This document shows positions 1 through 7,032 of a DNA stretch of 15,400 nucleotides, one piece after another. The position numbers and the translations under genes were made by a program. Origin of the DNA: Mytilinidion resinicola (taxonomy: Eukaryota > Ascomycota > Dothideomycetes > Mytilinidiales > Mytilinidiaceae); the NCBI RefSeq assembly GCF_010093595.1, contig NW_022985439.1, positions 425,778 to 441,177 of the forward strand, in the 5' to 3' direction. The notes below the pieces were generated by a model. It was not told the DNA's origin and made no database searches. It saw only the letters and a list, made by a program, of their open reading frames with translations. Each line of letters begins with the position of its first letter. Within the stretch, counting starts at the first letter, position 1.

Positions 1-2051
1 CCTAATCCTAAACCTAATCCTAATATAGAGCCTAATACTAAACTAAATATCTACTTACTTAAGGCAGAAATATTAACCCGATTAGTATAATAACCTAATT
101 ATAAAATCTTCGCTATTACTATTACTAATATTAATAAGGCCTTAGCTAAAAAGAAGTATACTAACTTAGTAATAAAGGTTTCTATAGAGTATTACCCGTT
201 TTTAAAAAACTTCTCCTACTAAAAGGCTAATAAGCTGCCCGAATACTATATATATAACTATAAAATTATCCTAGAAAAAGGAAAATAATATAGGTTTAGT
301 CTGCTATATAGTATATTCTAGAATAAACTAAAGGTACTTTAAAAGTACCTTAATAACAACCTTATAAAAGGATTTATCCGTGCTAGCTTATTACTTATCG
401 CCTCTCCTATTATCTTTATTAAGAAACCCGGAAAAGGCTTATAATTTTGCGTTAATTACTAAGCACTTAATATAGTAATAATTAAGAACTATTACCTAAT
501 TCTATTAATCTAAAAAACGCTAGCCTAACTTAGTAAAGCTAAGTATTATACTAAGCTTAATATTATCTCGGCGTTTAATTGCCTATAGATTACGAAAGGA
601 AATAAATAGCTAATAGCCTTCCGGATATAATACGGCCTATTTAAATACCTAGTTATACCCTTTAGACTAGCTAACGCCTCTAGTATATTCCAGCACTATA
701 TAAATAATATGCTCCGCCTATACCTAAACGTATTCTGTACTATATATATTAATAATATTCTAATATATAGTAAAAGCTTTAAAAAACACTAATACTATAT
801 AAAACTAGTTCTTAAGGCCTTAGAAAATACAGGACTATAACTTAATATTAATAAATGCGAATTCTACTAGAGTAGTATTACTTACCTAGAATATATAATA
901 TTAACTAACGGAATTAGTATAAACCTAAATAAAATTAATAATATCTGCAACTAGGAGACCCCTTATAATATAAAAAATATATAAGCCTTTATAGGATTTA
1001 CTAACTTCTACTAATAATTTATTAACAACTTCTTTAGCTTAGCTGCACCTCTTATTACTTTTATAAAGAAGGGCGTGCAATTCTAATTTAATAAACCCTG
1101 TAAAAAAGCGTTTAAATATCTTAAAACAGCTTTTATAACTGCCCTAATTTTCCGCTACTTTAACCTAAATTTACTAATAACTATTAAAGCTAACTTATTT
1201 AATTATATAAATGCTAAAATCCTATTATAGACCGATAAGCGTAGAGTTCTAAGGCCTATAGCCTACTTTTCTAAATAGCTAAACCCCGCCGAATATAATT
1301 ATAAAATTTATAATAAAAAACTTTTTATAATTATCCGGTGCTTTAAATAATAGCGCCCGGAACTAAAAGGTACTATACTTCTAATCTAGGTCTTTAGTAA
1401 CTATAAAAACCTACAGTACTTTACTATAATAAAATAGCTTAGCTACTAATAGGCCCGCTGGGTAGAATACCTATTTTATTTTAACTTTATAATTATATAC
1501 TAACCCAGTAAGTTTAGAAAAAAGCCGGATACCCTAACCCGCTATATACAGGATATACCTGCGCAGGAAAAAGCCTAAGCTGCCCGAAATTAGACTTTAT
1601 TACACCCTAAGTTGTTTACTAAATTAAACCTTATAGAAACTAATCGTATAATTTAAGAAATTATTAAGAAAAAATACCCTAATAATAAATTTATATAAGA
1701 AGTCCTAGAACTAATATAATTTAGAACCTAATATTTAAAAAAAAATTACTTTAAGCAAATATAAAGTCTATAATAGTAAACTATTCTACTATAATTGCTT
1801 TATAATTCCTAACTATAATAAATTAAAAATTAAGCTCCTTTAATATATATATATAATTCACCTGTAGGTAGCTATCTAGGCTATAGAAAAACTTTTAAAA
1901 TCTTTTAGAAAAAATACTACTAGCCCTAGATATTTAAGATAATCTATTAATTTATAGCCTATTATTATACCTATTACTATATAAAGGCTTTAAAAGAAAA
2001 ATATAATAGCTTTCTAAAGCTACTACCGGTTCTACTATATTACTAGTAAAA
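1..2051 (+). pseudogene. pol: Ty3/gypsy pol (element A), first part: RT, RNase H, integrase N-terminus
   Basis: Frame starting at position 1 reads as gypsy pol with many nonsense codons. The approach to RT is recognisable at 200-400 (family Leu-Pro-Glu region, then Lys-Gly-Phe-Ile-Arg-Ala), the Phe-Cys-Val-Asn-Tyr box lies near 440-470 and the Leu-Ala-Asn-Ala box near 665-690. The RT active site at 742-765 reads Tyr-Ile-Asn-Asn-Ile-Leu-Ile-Tyr: both catalytic Asp codons are now AAT (751-756). The connection and RNase H region (Gly-Phe-Thr-Asn-Phe-Tyr near 985) follows from 950 to about 1560, and the integrase N-terminal region from about 1800. The reading stops inside pol, just before the integrase core, at the insertion. 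Substitutions agree with C-to-T on either strand. Non-functional. Confidence 0.9.
2036..2051. repeat. Left copy of 16-bp target-site duplication
   Basis: TATATTACTAGTAAAA occurs here and again at 3486-3501, directly flanking the 1,434-bp insertion. Removing the insertion plus one copy restores a continuous integrase reading frame across the joint, which supports a true target duplication. A length of 16 bp is more typical of target-primed reverse transcription (LINE or SINE) than of LTR or TA-specific elements. Confidence 0.85.
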
Positions 2052-2065
2052 AGGAACACTAAAAT

Positions 2066-2147
2066 CGTGATTCGACCCGTATTGTCGTACGGGCGTTCCT
2101 TTCCGTCTCGTTCGAACCGTAAGGCCCGTACGAGAGTGAGAATCACG
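2066..2147. other. Long two-stem hairpin at the left end of the insertion
   Basis: CGTGATTC (2066-2073) pairs with GAATCACG (2140-2147), and inside it TCGTACGGGC (2085-2094) pairs with GCCCGTACGA (2124-2133), giving 18 perfect base pairs in two coaxial arms. The loop (2095-2123) contains GTTCGAACC, which fits the RNA polymerase III B-box consensus. It could be a structured RNA end, a foldback element or a protein-binding site; the sequence alone does not decide. Confidence 0.7.
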
Positions 2148-2162
2148 TTCATTACTAGTGCA

Positions 2163-2217
2163 GCGGCGTTGCGTCGTGGCTAGAGGTCGTCTTTGGAAAC
2201 GTCGTCCTCAACGCCGC
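2163..2217. other. Second stem-loop in the insertion
   Basis: GCGGCGTTG (2163-2171) is the perfect inverse complement of CAACGCCGC (2209-2217), with a 37-nt loop. It lies immediately after the first hairpin and after a third copy of ATTACTAGT (2151-2159), part of the target duplication. Function unknown. Confidence 0.55.
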
Positions 2218-2740
2218 CAGAATAGCAGAGTTTTCACGGGTCTTGGCGGCTTGCCACCACCAAACTCGATACCCACAGACAACAGGAAGACAAACAGAGG
2301 GCTATCGTCCATAACCATCCGACATCCTATTACCTAGGATACCAACCTAGGGCCACACCCAGTGCCTGCATCTGCTGGCAAAGCGATAGGTCTTTATTCT
2401 AATAGGATAATAGGACACCTCTATACCGGCCACATTGGAAGCCCTTGTGTCTGCAACCCGATAATACCGGAACCAGGAGGACCAGGGAAGTAAGAGCAAG
2501 GATAGTGGCGGTTTAGTTAGTGGACAACAAGGGGCAATAGCTGCGCGGCGTCGAGTTATTGTAGTAACCTTTTATCTGCAAAACACGGTCGGCCTGTCGT
2601 CGTAAGAACGTTACAGGTAACGCGAAGGGGCTGCCAGTGCCCGGGCTGGCGGCCGTGGGGCGTGGTATATAATGGCAGCGACAGTCAGCTCCAGGCCTTT
2701 ACGGATGCCTGGTGGACTCGTAATAGGCGCTGGTGGAATA

Positions 2741-2926
2741 GGAAGTATGCAGAGTATGCATGCATTCTTCCTATTTTAGTCCTCTCGTGCACGGCTGTAC
2801 AAGCTCCGGCTTATACAGTGCCTCTACATGGCGAGGACGTGGTAGGGAGTATGCGTGCATACTTCCCGTTTTACACGGCTGCGCGGGCTAGGCCTATACA
2901 GCACCTCTGCAGAACGGGAAGTATGC
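2741..2926. repeat. Cluster of direct and inverted copies of an 11-bp motif
   Basis: Copies close to GGGAAGTATGC start at 2741, 2845 and 2916, and inverted copies (GCATTCTTCC, GCATACTTCCC) at about 2761-2770 and 2857-2867. The central pair forms the hairpin AGTATGCGTGCATACT. Between the copies, the sequence following each one is loosely similar (GTTTTACACGGCTG..., GCACGGCTGTAC...; TATACAGYRCCTCT), so this is probably a degenerate tandem array with units of about 104 and 71 bp. A 102-codon open frame spans it but looks accidental. Confidence 0.6.
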
Positions 2927-3485
2927 ATATTCTTTGCGGCCTTCCCGTTTCACTAGCGGCCATCGCATAGGGAGGAGGATTAACACCTCGCTGGTGACAC
3001 TGTCTATATAGCCCGAAAGGACGGATACGCGTGTCGGTCTATTAAGAGGCAGAGGTAAGCTGTAAGATAGGCTTAAGGAGCAAATCAGGTATATGCAGGC
3101 GGGAGATGGTTTAATCTAGGCCGGACACCGTGGAAGCACTCCGTGTGGAAAACTGTGGCAAGGAAGCTAGGCAGGTAGCTTTATGTTTGCAACTTGCTAT
3201 ATATTTAGCTAGCTAGATATAATATGCCTGGACTGCAAAACCCGGACAGATTTAGGAAGACGCATCACGATGGCTTATTCCGTGGTGGACTTAATAGATC
3301 TACCACGTGTCCCCAATAGCTATACAACAACGAGAAGAGCGCTCAGCGCTATACACCGCAGAGGACGGGGTTTTTATCCGAACGCTATATAGCAGCAAAC
3401 GGTTTCTCCTTATAAACTAGCCTAGATAGAACAGCTGTATAGACCCTAACGGGAGCTATACTAGCGTAATAGAATTTAATAATAA

Positions 3486-3501
3486 TATATTACTAGTAAA
3501 A
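3486..3501. repeat. Right copy of 16-bp target-site duplication
   Basis: Perfect repeat of 2036-2051. Integrase coding of element A resumes directly after it, in the frame expected once the insertion and one repeat are removed. Confidence 0.85.
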
Positions 3502-4637
3502 TATTTCTATTAATTTTATTATAGATCTACTTAAATCTAAAGGCTATACTAATATTATAGTTATAGTAAATTGCTTAAGTAAGTACCGATATATTATTCC
3601 TTATAAAATAATTATAGCTTAAGCTACTGCTAACCTATTCTACCGGTATATTTAGGTATATTACAGCCTTTCTAATATATATATCTCTAATTAAAAATTA
3701 CAGTTTATTTCCGTATTTTAGGATAAACTATATAGATAACTATAAATTAAAGCCTAACTATTATTAGCCTTTTATTCTAAAATAGATAGCTAAACGGAAA
3801 AAGCTAATTCTATATTAGAATAAGTTTTCTATACTTATATAAACTACTAGCAAGATAACTAGGTAACCTAGCTACTATCGGCTTAATTTAAAGTAAATAA
3901 TATAAGATCTAAATTAACTATAGTAATACTATTTATTGCTATTATAGAATAGAACCCTTAAATAGGTTTTAAACCCTTTATAGGAATACAGCGCCCTGCT
4001 TACTAAATACTATAAGCCTGTAAGGCTAATTAAATAATTAATAAAATAACTAATATTAAACAGTTTATTTATAAAGAAATAACCTAGGCACAGGTAATAT
4101 AAAAAGAGTTTGCTAACCGTTAATATACTGGTGCACTATTCTACTGCGTTGGCGATAAAGTTTAGCTAAACGCCCGGAATATCTATATAAAATAAAAGTC
4201 TAAAAAGCTTAACTAAAAAAACCTTAGAAAGTTTCTAATTATACAAGTAGTTTTACTATACGCCTATTAATTAGGCCTGCCTAATATAATAAAAATCTAC
4301 CCTATTTTCTATATTTCTCTTCTATAGCCTGCCGCCCTATTTTCGGATTACCTTTTTAGCTAAGAAAACTTTTCTTCTAAACCTGTTAAAATTAATAGTA
4401 AACCGGAGTACTATATTAACTATATTAAAAACCTCCGCTTTAACTAACGCCGAAAGCAATATAAATACCTTATTAAATAAACTAGCTATAATAAGTTATT
4501 CTAGGAGCCTGCCTTAGAACTTAAAAATATAATAGCTGCTGCTAATTATTACCGCCGGTACTCTAATATACCTAAACCACCTAATATATCCGTATAATAT
4601 AATATTAACGCCTAAAAAACTTAGGTTTAAAAAAGGG
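3486..4637 (+). pseudogene. pol: Ty3/gypsy pol (element A), second part: integrase core and chromodomain
   Basis: Continues the pol of 1-2051 after the insertion. The integrase core begins with Ile-Ser-Ile-Asn-Phe-Ile-Ile-Asp-Leu (about 3503-3530); the family Asp at the start of this box is now Asn. The later box near 3775-3815 (Leu-Ala-Phe-Tyr, then Thr-Glu-Lys-Ala-Asn) keeps the region of the catalytic Glu. The C-terminal integrase segment ending in Ile-Tyr-Pro-Ile-Phe-Tyr-Ile-Ser-Leu-Leu is at about 4297-4328, and a chromodomain follows at about 4403-4512 (Gln-Tyr-Lys-Tyr-Leu-Ile-Lys, then Glu-Pro-Ala), the module that directs chromoviruses to heterochromatin. Dozens of TAA/TAG codons interrupt an otherwise single frame. 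The natural stop is unclear; the purine tract follows directly. Confidence 0.88.
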
Positions 4638-4860
4638 GTACTATTATAGTAACTACCTGTAATATTTTACCTACTATAATTCGCCTATTATATAGCTTTG
4701 TTACCTAACCTTACACGGAGCTTATAAGCTCGCGCTATACGCACGTTCCGCCGGTATATTTTCTTCGCCGGTGCTTCTAATTTCCTATTCTTTATATAAT
4801 ATCTTAATTCTCCACGTAGTATTATACCTAGTACTTTATTAACGCTTTTTTTTAAGCCCT
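4629..4860 (+). repeat. Polypurine tract and probable 3' LTR of element A (right end uncertain)
   Basis: AAAAAAGGGG at 4629-4638 lies at the end of pol and fits a polypurine tract priming plus-strand DNA. The LTR should start within the next few bases (TACTATTATAG; a canonical TG start would read TA after RIP). No second LTR is in the window to confirm the boundaries. The segment is AT-rich, without coding signal, and merges into pogo-related sequence by about 4890. Confidence 0.5.
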
Positions 4861-5059
4861 TAAACTCCTGCTTATAGCGCTAGTATAATAGATATAATAC
4901 TTATATATATTAAAAAGATAAGAAAGTTATTATAGAATAGACTATAAGTTAAATTAAGTTAATATCTATTAGCGTTATAAAGTAATTTATATTTAAAGCT
5001 ATTAAAAGTTAATAAAGTAGCCGGCTTACTTAGGTAGCCGGCTTACTTATATTATATAT
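4860..5059 (+). mobile_element. 3' end of a Fot1/pogo-family copy
   Basis: Positions 4891-5059 align without gaps to the reverse complement of 14878-15046 and, less closely, to the 3' end of the main pogo element (14597-14711). The alignment covers the distal coding end, the short 3' untranslated part and the terminal repeat. The terminal repeat has two 17-bp units, GTAGCCGGCTTACTTAG at 5017 and its repeat at 5034. It ends at 5059 with a RIP-altered form of the terminal ACGT, followed by TA (5060-5061), the expected target dinucleotide. The upstream limit is unclear; the rest of the copy is missing or merged with the LTR of element A. Confidence 0.7.
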
Positions 5060-5061
5060 TA

Positions 5062-5227
5062 TATAAGCGTAAAAGTCTATATAGCAAATATAATAAGTAT
5101 AGCTATAGTTATTATAACTATATTTTAGTAAGTAGGCTATTACTAAAAAAAAAAAATAATAGCTAACTACTTTAGGTTCTTTTAGAATTCTATTATACTA
5201 TATAGTACTTTATATATATACTAAAGG
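5062..5227. other. AT-rich spacer, no gene seen
   Basis: Lies between the pogo 3' end at 5059 and the left TA duplication of the main pogo element. Very AT-rich with a 12-base A run (5145-5156). Short imperfect inverted sequences around the A run recall the pogo terminal repeat, but too weakly to call an element. With 14714-14875 it would have been one interval of about 330 bp before the main pogo element inserted. Confidence 0.5.
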
Positions 5228-5229
5228 TA

Positions 5230-5285
5230 ACGTATTTTATAAGCGAGCCGTCTACCTAAGTAAGCCGTCCACTTTATTATAAAAA
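5230..5285 (+). repeat. Left terminal inverted repeat of pogo element
   Basis: Fifty-six bases starting ACGTATTTTATAAGCGAGCC match the reverse complement of 14656-14711 with four differences, all transitions. Inside are two imperfect 17-bp units (AAGCGAGCCGTCTACCT then AAGTAAGCCGTCCACTT), which may be duplicated transposase-binding sites. Confidence 0.85.
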
Positions 5286-5310
5286 CGCGACGCGTTAACT
5301 TCTAACTACT

Positions 5311-5806
5311 ATACGTCGACAATATAACGTGCAATTAATACAAAATAAAGGTCGAATATATATAGCTATCGCAGCAATTAATTAGCAGCAATTTAAAAGC
5401 GAACGGCGCGCTATTACGATATATAATGTACCCAGAAGCACACTTTAAGATTAACGCGCTGGAACGACCCCACAACGCGATTCTAAGCCTAATTCGAAGA
5501 AGCTTTCCAAGCTGGAGGAATTAGTTGTTGTTTAACATATACTCGACCTGGATTCGCGAGGATTTCCGCCCAACCTGTATGCTGTACGAGAGATGGCCAA
5601 CAAATTGCTCGCTAAGCGCGCCGCCGGCTATATTGGCAAGAACTGGCTAGAGAACTTTATTAAGCGAACACCTAAGCTTAAAACATAATTTAATTAAAAG
5701 TACAATTATTAGAAAGCTTTATATAAGGATCTAAAGGCAATTAGCAATTAGTTTAAGCTTATACGTAATATAAAAGCAAAGTATAGCATCCTAAATAAAA
5801 ATATAT
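5311..5806 (+). pseudogene. Fot1/pogo transposase, N-terminal part
   Basis: Cut-and-paste transposase; this part holds the DNA-binding domains. The frame begins at ATA 5311-5313, where the homologous start would be ATG (a G-to-A change); there is no better Met. Residues 10-55 form the first helix-turn-helix (Ile-Ala-Ala-Ile-Asn, then Asn-Val-Pro-Arg-Ser-Thr-Leu), and the CENP-B/Tc5-type second helix-turn-helix follows with Leu-Asp-Ser-Arg-Gly-Phe-Pro-Pro, Val-Arg-Glu-Met-Ala-Asn and Gly-Lys-Asn-Trp. Seven TAA/TAG codons interrupt it. The stretch 5420-5680 is far less AT-rich than the rest. The frame ends inside the run Asn-Ile-Tyr-Asn-Phe just before the first catalytic residue, where element B inserted. 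Family call is firm; exact start is inferred. Confidence 0.87.
5802..5806. repeat. Left 5-bp target duplication (TATAT) of element B
   Basis: TATAT directly precedes the LTR and recurs at 13444-13448 directly after the other LTR. Removing element B and one copy rejoins the transposase frame exactly. Confidence 0.9.
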
Positions 5807-6325
5807 TGTAACGGGTCGTCTCTTCTATACCTTCCAAGTGTCTCACACTAAGGCAGGGTATAGGCAAGTCGTCGTCGGGGTGCAATAGTCTTCAAAAGGT
5901 GAGGTAATAATCAATTAAGGTTCAAGACGGGGTGGTTACTTCTAATAGGTAATATTAAAGTCTTGAGTTGAACACGAGGTTCCTATCTATGCAAAGGAGC
6001 GTCCCTATATACGAAGGCTCCCTCCCAAGAAATACGTGGATCGCTCTGATCTCTCCCTGGATTAGTCCGATCTATAACCCACTCTTAGATTATGCTGATC
6101 CTTGGTTCTTTCCTTCTAATCCATCACGTGACCTCTTCGTCCCGTGATTCCTATTCTTAGATTGTTCCCATCTACTAGCAGTCCGTGGGGGAATCCAGGA
6201 TCCCTATCCGTCCTACGCGTGACCCTCTTGGTCCCGTAACCTGGTTCTCTGTAATCAGTCTTATCTACTTGCTTGTCTCCGCGAGTGCCTCTGCGCTCGG
6301 GTGGTTCGTGTTACGGGTTGTAACA
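5807..6325 (-). repeat. 3' LTR of element B
   Basis: 519 bp, collinear with 12925-13443 without gaps. I count about 25 differences, all transitions; roughly 8 are the mutated state in this copy. Contains the palindrome TCACGTGA at 6124-6131 (E-box-like) and a TATATA at 6007-6012 that could serve the minus-strand promoter in the equivalent 5' LTR. Confidence 0.93.
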
Positions 6326-6340
6326 CTCGCTCCCCCTTCT
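6326..6340 (-). other. Polypurine tract of element B
   Basis: On the minus strand AGAAGGGGGAGCGAG lies directly against the start of the 3' LTR (TGTTACAACCC), the position and composition of a plus-strand primer. It confirms the minus orientation of the element. Confidence 0.8.
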
Positions 6341-6344
6341 AAGG

Positions 6345-6445
6345 CTTTCGGCCCGAAAGTGGTTCCGTGGTGGGGTCTCGGATAAATAGCTGGCGATGCC
6401 CCATCTGCTGGGCCGTTATTGTGCTGTTCTGTTTCTTCCTTTACA
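6345..6445 (+). promoter_or_regulatory. Putative promoter of the antisense Zn2Cys6 gene
   Basis: Directly upstream of the ATG at 6446 are, in order: the perfect palindrome CTTTCGGCCCGAAAG (6345-6359), which contains inverted CGG triplets one base apart; a TATA-like GATAAATAGC (6381-6390); and a pyrimidine-rich stretch (about 6420-6443) ending CACA-like at the start codon (ACAATG). Inverted CGG triplets are what many Zn2Cys6 regulators bind, so self-regulation is possible but untested. All lie between the LTR and the gene, hence inside element B. Confidence 0.45.
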
Positions 6446-6998
6446 ATGCCCAAAGTTCCGAAATCCCGCAAGTCCTTGCAACGTGACCTTCTATCTGATT
6501 GTTCCGCGAGATTCGGAATCAAAATGCCTTCTTGCTCCCGCTGTCGCGACAAAGGCCTGGCCTGTAAAGTGTTGGAAGGGAATACTTAGTGTGGGGAATA
6601 TGTGAAGATTGGTGGTGTGTGTGATGTCTTTGGCATTAACAAGGTTGCCTGTGGGTCGTTCTGGCTTTGTCGTTGTTTCTTACTAACGTCCCGTAGTTCG
6701 CAAGCTGGATGCCGCTGTAGCGCAGCTAGAATAAGAGGAGGAGGCCGCGTATGCTAAACATCGTCGGTTGCGCAAGCAGCGCAAGCTCCTGGAGCAGCGT
6801 CGTTCTGATATGCTCCGCAGGGGTTTTTCCACTCTGGAGGAGATGGAAGAGGAGGACCGGAAAGAGGCTAAGCAGAAAGGACGAGAGCATGCCGAGCAGG
6901 AAGGCTCGCCTTCTGCCTCGGGGACTGTCGGGTACTCTCCCTTCTTCCTGGGTGTGCTGGGCACTGCCAGCCGTCCGTTCCATTGCCGTGCATTCTGA
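6446..6998 (+). pseudogene. Antisense two-exon Zn2Cys6/coiled-coil gene inside element B
   Basis: Exons 6446-6650 and 6697-6998 give 168 codons. Residues 30-59 form C-X2-C-X6-C-X8-C-X2-Y-X6-C, the fungal binuclear zinc cluster with the fifth Cys changed to Tyr52 (TGT to TAT). Two in-frame stops, TAG at codon 48 and TAA at codon 81, fit RIP of Gln or Trp codons. Exon 2 encodes a Lys/Arg/Glu-rich helix-prone region (Arg-Lys-Gln-Arg-Lys-Leu-Leu-Glu, then Thr-Leu-Glu-Glu-Met-Glu) followed by a Ser/Gly-rich tail. It resembles a widespread family of small hypothetical fungal proteins that I recall as repeat-associated. It converges with pol (stop at 7033), 34 bases apart. The start at 6446 is chosen for its promoter context and the basic N-terminus. 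Role unknown; a DNA-binding accessory protein of the element is an inference. Confidence 0.72.
6651..6696 (+). other. Predicted spliceosomal intron in the antisense gene
   Basis: 46 bases: donor GTGGGT at 6651, branch sequence TACTAAC at 6681-6687, acceptor TAG at 6694-6696. Splicing joins the cysteine-cluster frame to the charged exon 2 frame in phase (T plus TT). All three signals match fungal consensus and the branch-to-acceptor gap is 9 bases. The length is near the lower limit for fungal introns. Confidence 0.72.
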
Positions 6999-7032
6999 TC
7001 ATATGGCAGTGGCATTCCTTCTCTGAGTTCCT

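Larger units (their letters stand above)
2052..3485. mobile_element. Unclassified 1.4-kb insertion in element A, not RIP-degraded
   Basis: This block interrupts the integrase of element A between two perfect 16-bp repeats. It is close to balanced in base composition and has CpA and CpG freely, so it stands out from the AT-rich sequence on both sides. It holds no convincing long reading frame and no RT, integrase or transposase motif that I recognise. The right end is A/T-rich with a short TAA reiteration (TTTAATAATAA) directly before the right duplication, as in some non-LTR retrotransposon tails. The left end carries two strong stem-loops (2066-2147, 2163-2217) and the centre a cluster of short direct and inverted repeats (2741-2926). 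No LTRs or terminal inverted repeats were found. A non-autonomous LINE/SINE-type element is the leading guess; strand unknown. Confidence 0.7.
1..4860 (+). mobile_element. Heavily RIP-mutated Ty3/gypsy chromovirus (element A), 5' end outside the window
   Basis: A Metaviridae-type LTR retrotransposon read on the + strand. The window enters it upstream of the reverse transcriptase and follows pol through RT, RNase H, integrase and a C-terminal chromodomain to a purine tract at 4629-4638 and a probable 3' LTR. Base composition is strongly AT-biased, TpA is very common and CpA rare by eye; in-frame stops are nearly all TAA or TAG at positions where the family has Gln or Trp. The frame is otherwise kept, apart from the foreign insertion at 2052-3485. 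gag and the 5' LTR are not in the window. The right boundary is uncertain: pogo-related sequence takes over somewhere between about 4850 and 4890. Confidence 0.88.

Noticed and set aside
2044..2118. Possible tRNA or SINE promoter (A box TAGTAAAAAGG, B box GTTCGAACC)
   Set aside because: The A box lies mostly in the target duplication, and no cloverleaf can be drawn; B box noted only as part of the hairpin.
1952..2152. 66-codon open frame on - across the left edge of the insertion
   Set aside because: It spans the junction of two elements, so it cannot be an inherited gene.
2662..2970. 102-codon open frame on + in the insertion
   Set aside because: It runs across the repeat cluster, matches no family I know, and its composition follows the repeats; probably accidental.
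5062..5227. Independent MITE bounded by 5010-5284
   Set aside because: The outer repeats are better explained as the 3' end of one pogo copy and the left end of another, each with its own TA.
6185..6385. Open frames on both strands at 6185-6552
   Set aside because: They lie in or across the LTR edge and resemble no protein.
6683..7015. Long minus-strand frames opposite the antisense Zn2Cys6 gene
   Set aside because: Ser/Arg-rich shadow of the + strand exon 2; the + strand has cysteine spacing, intron signals and promoter context.
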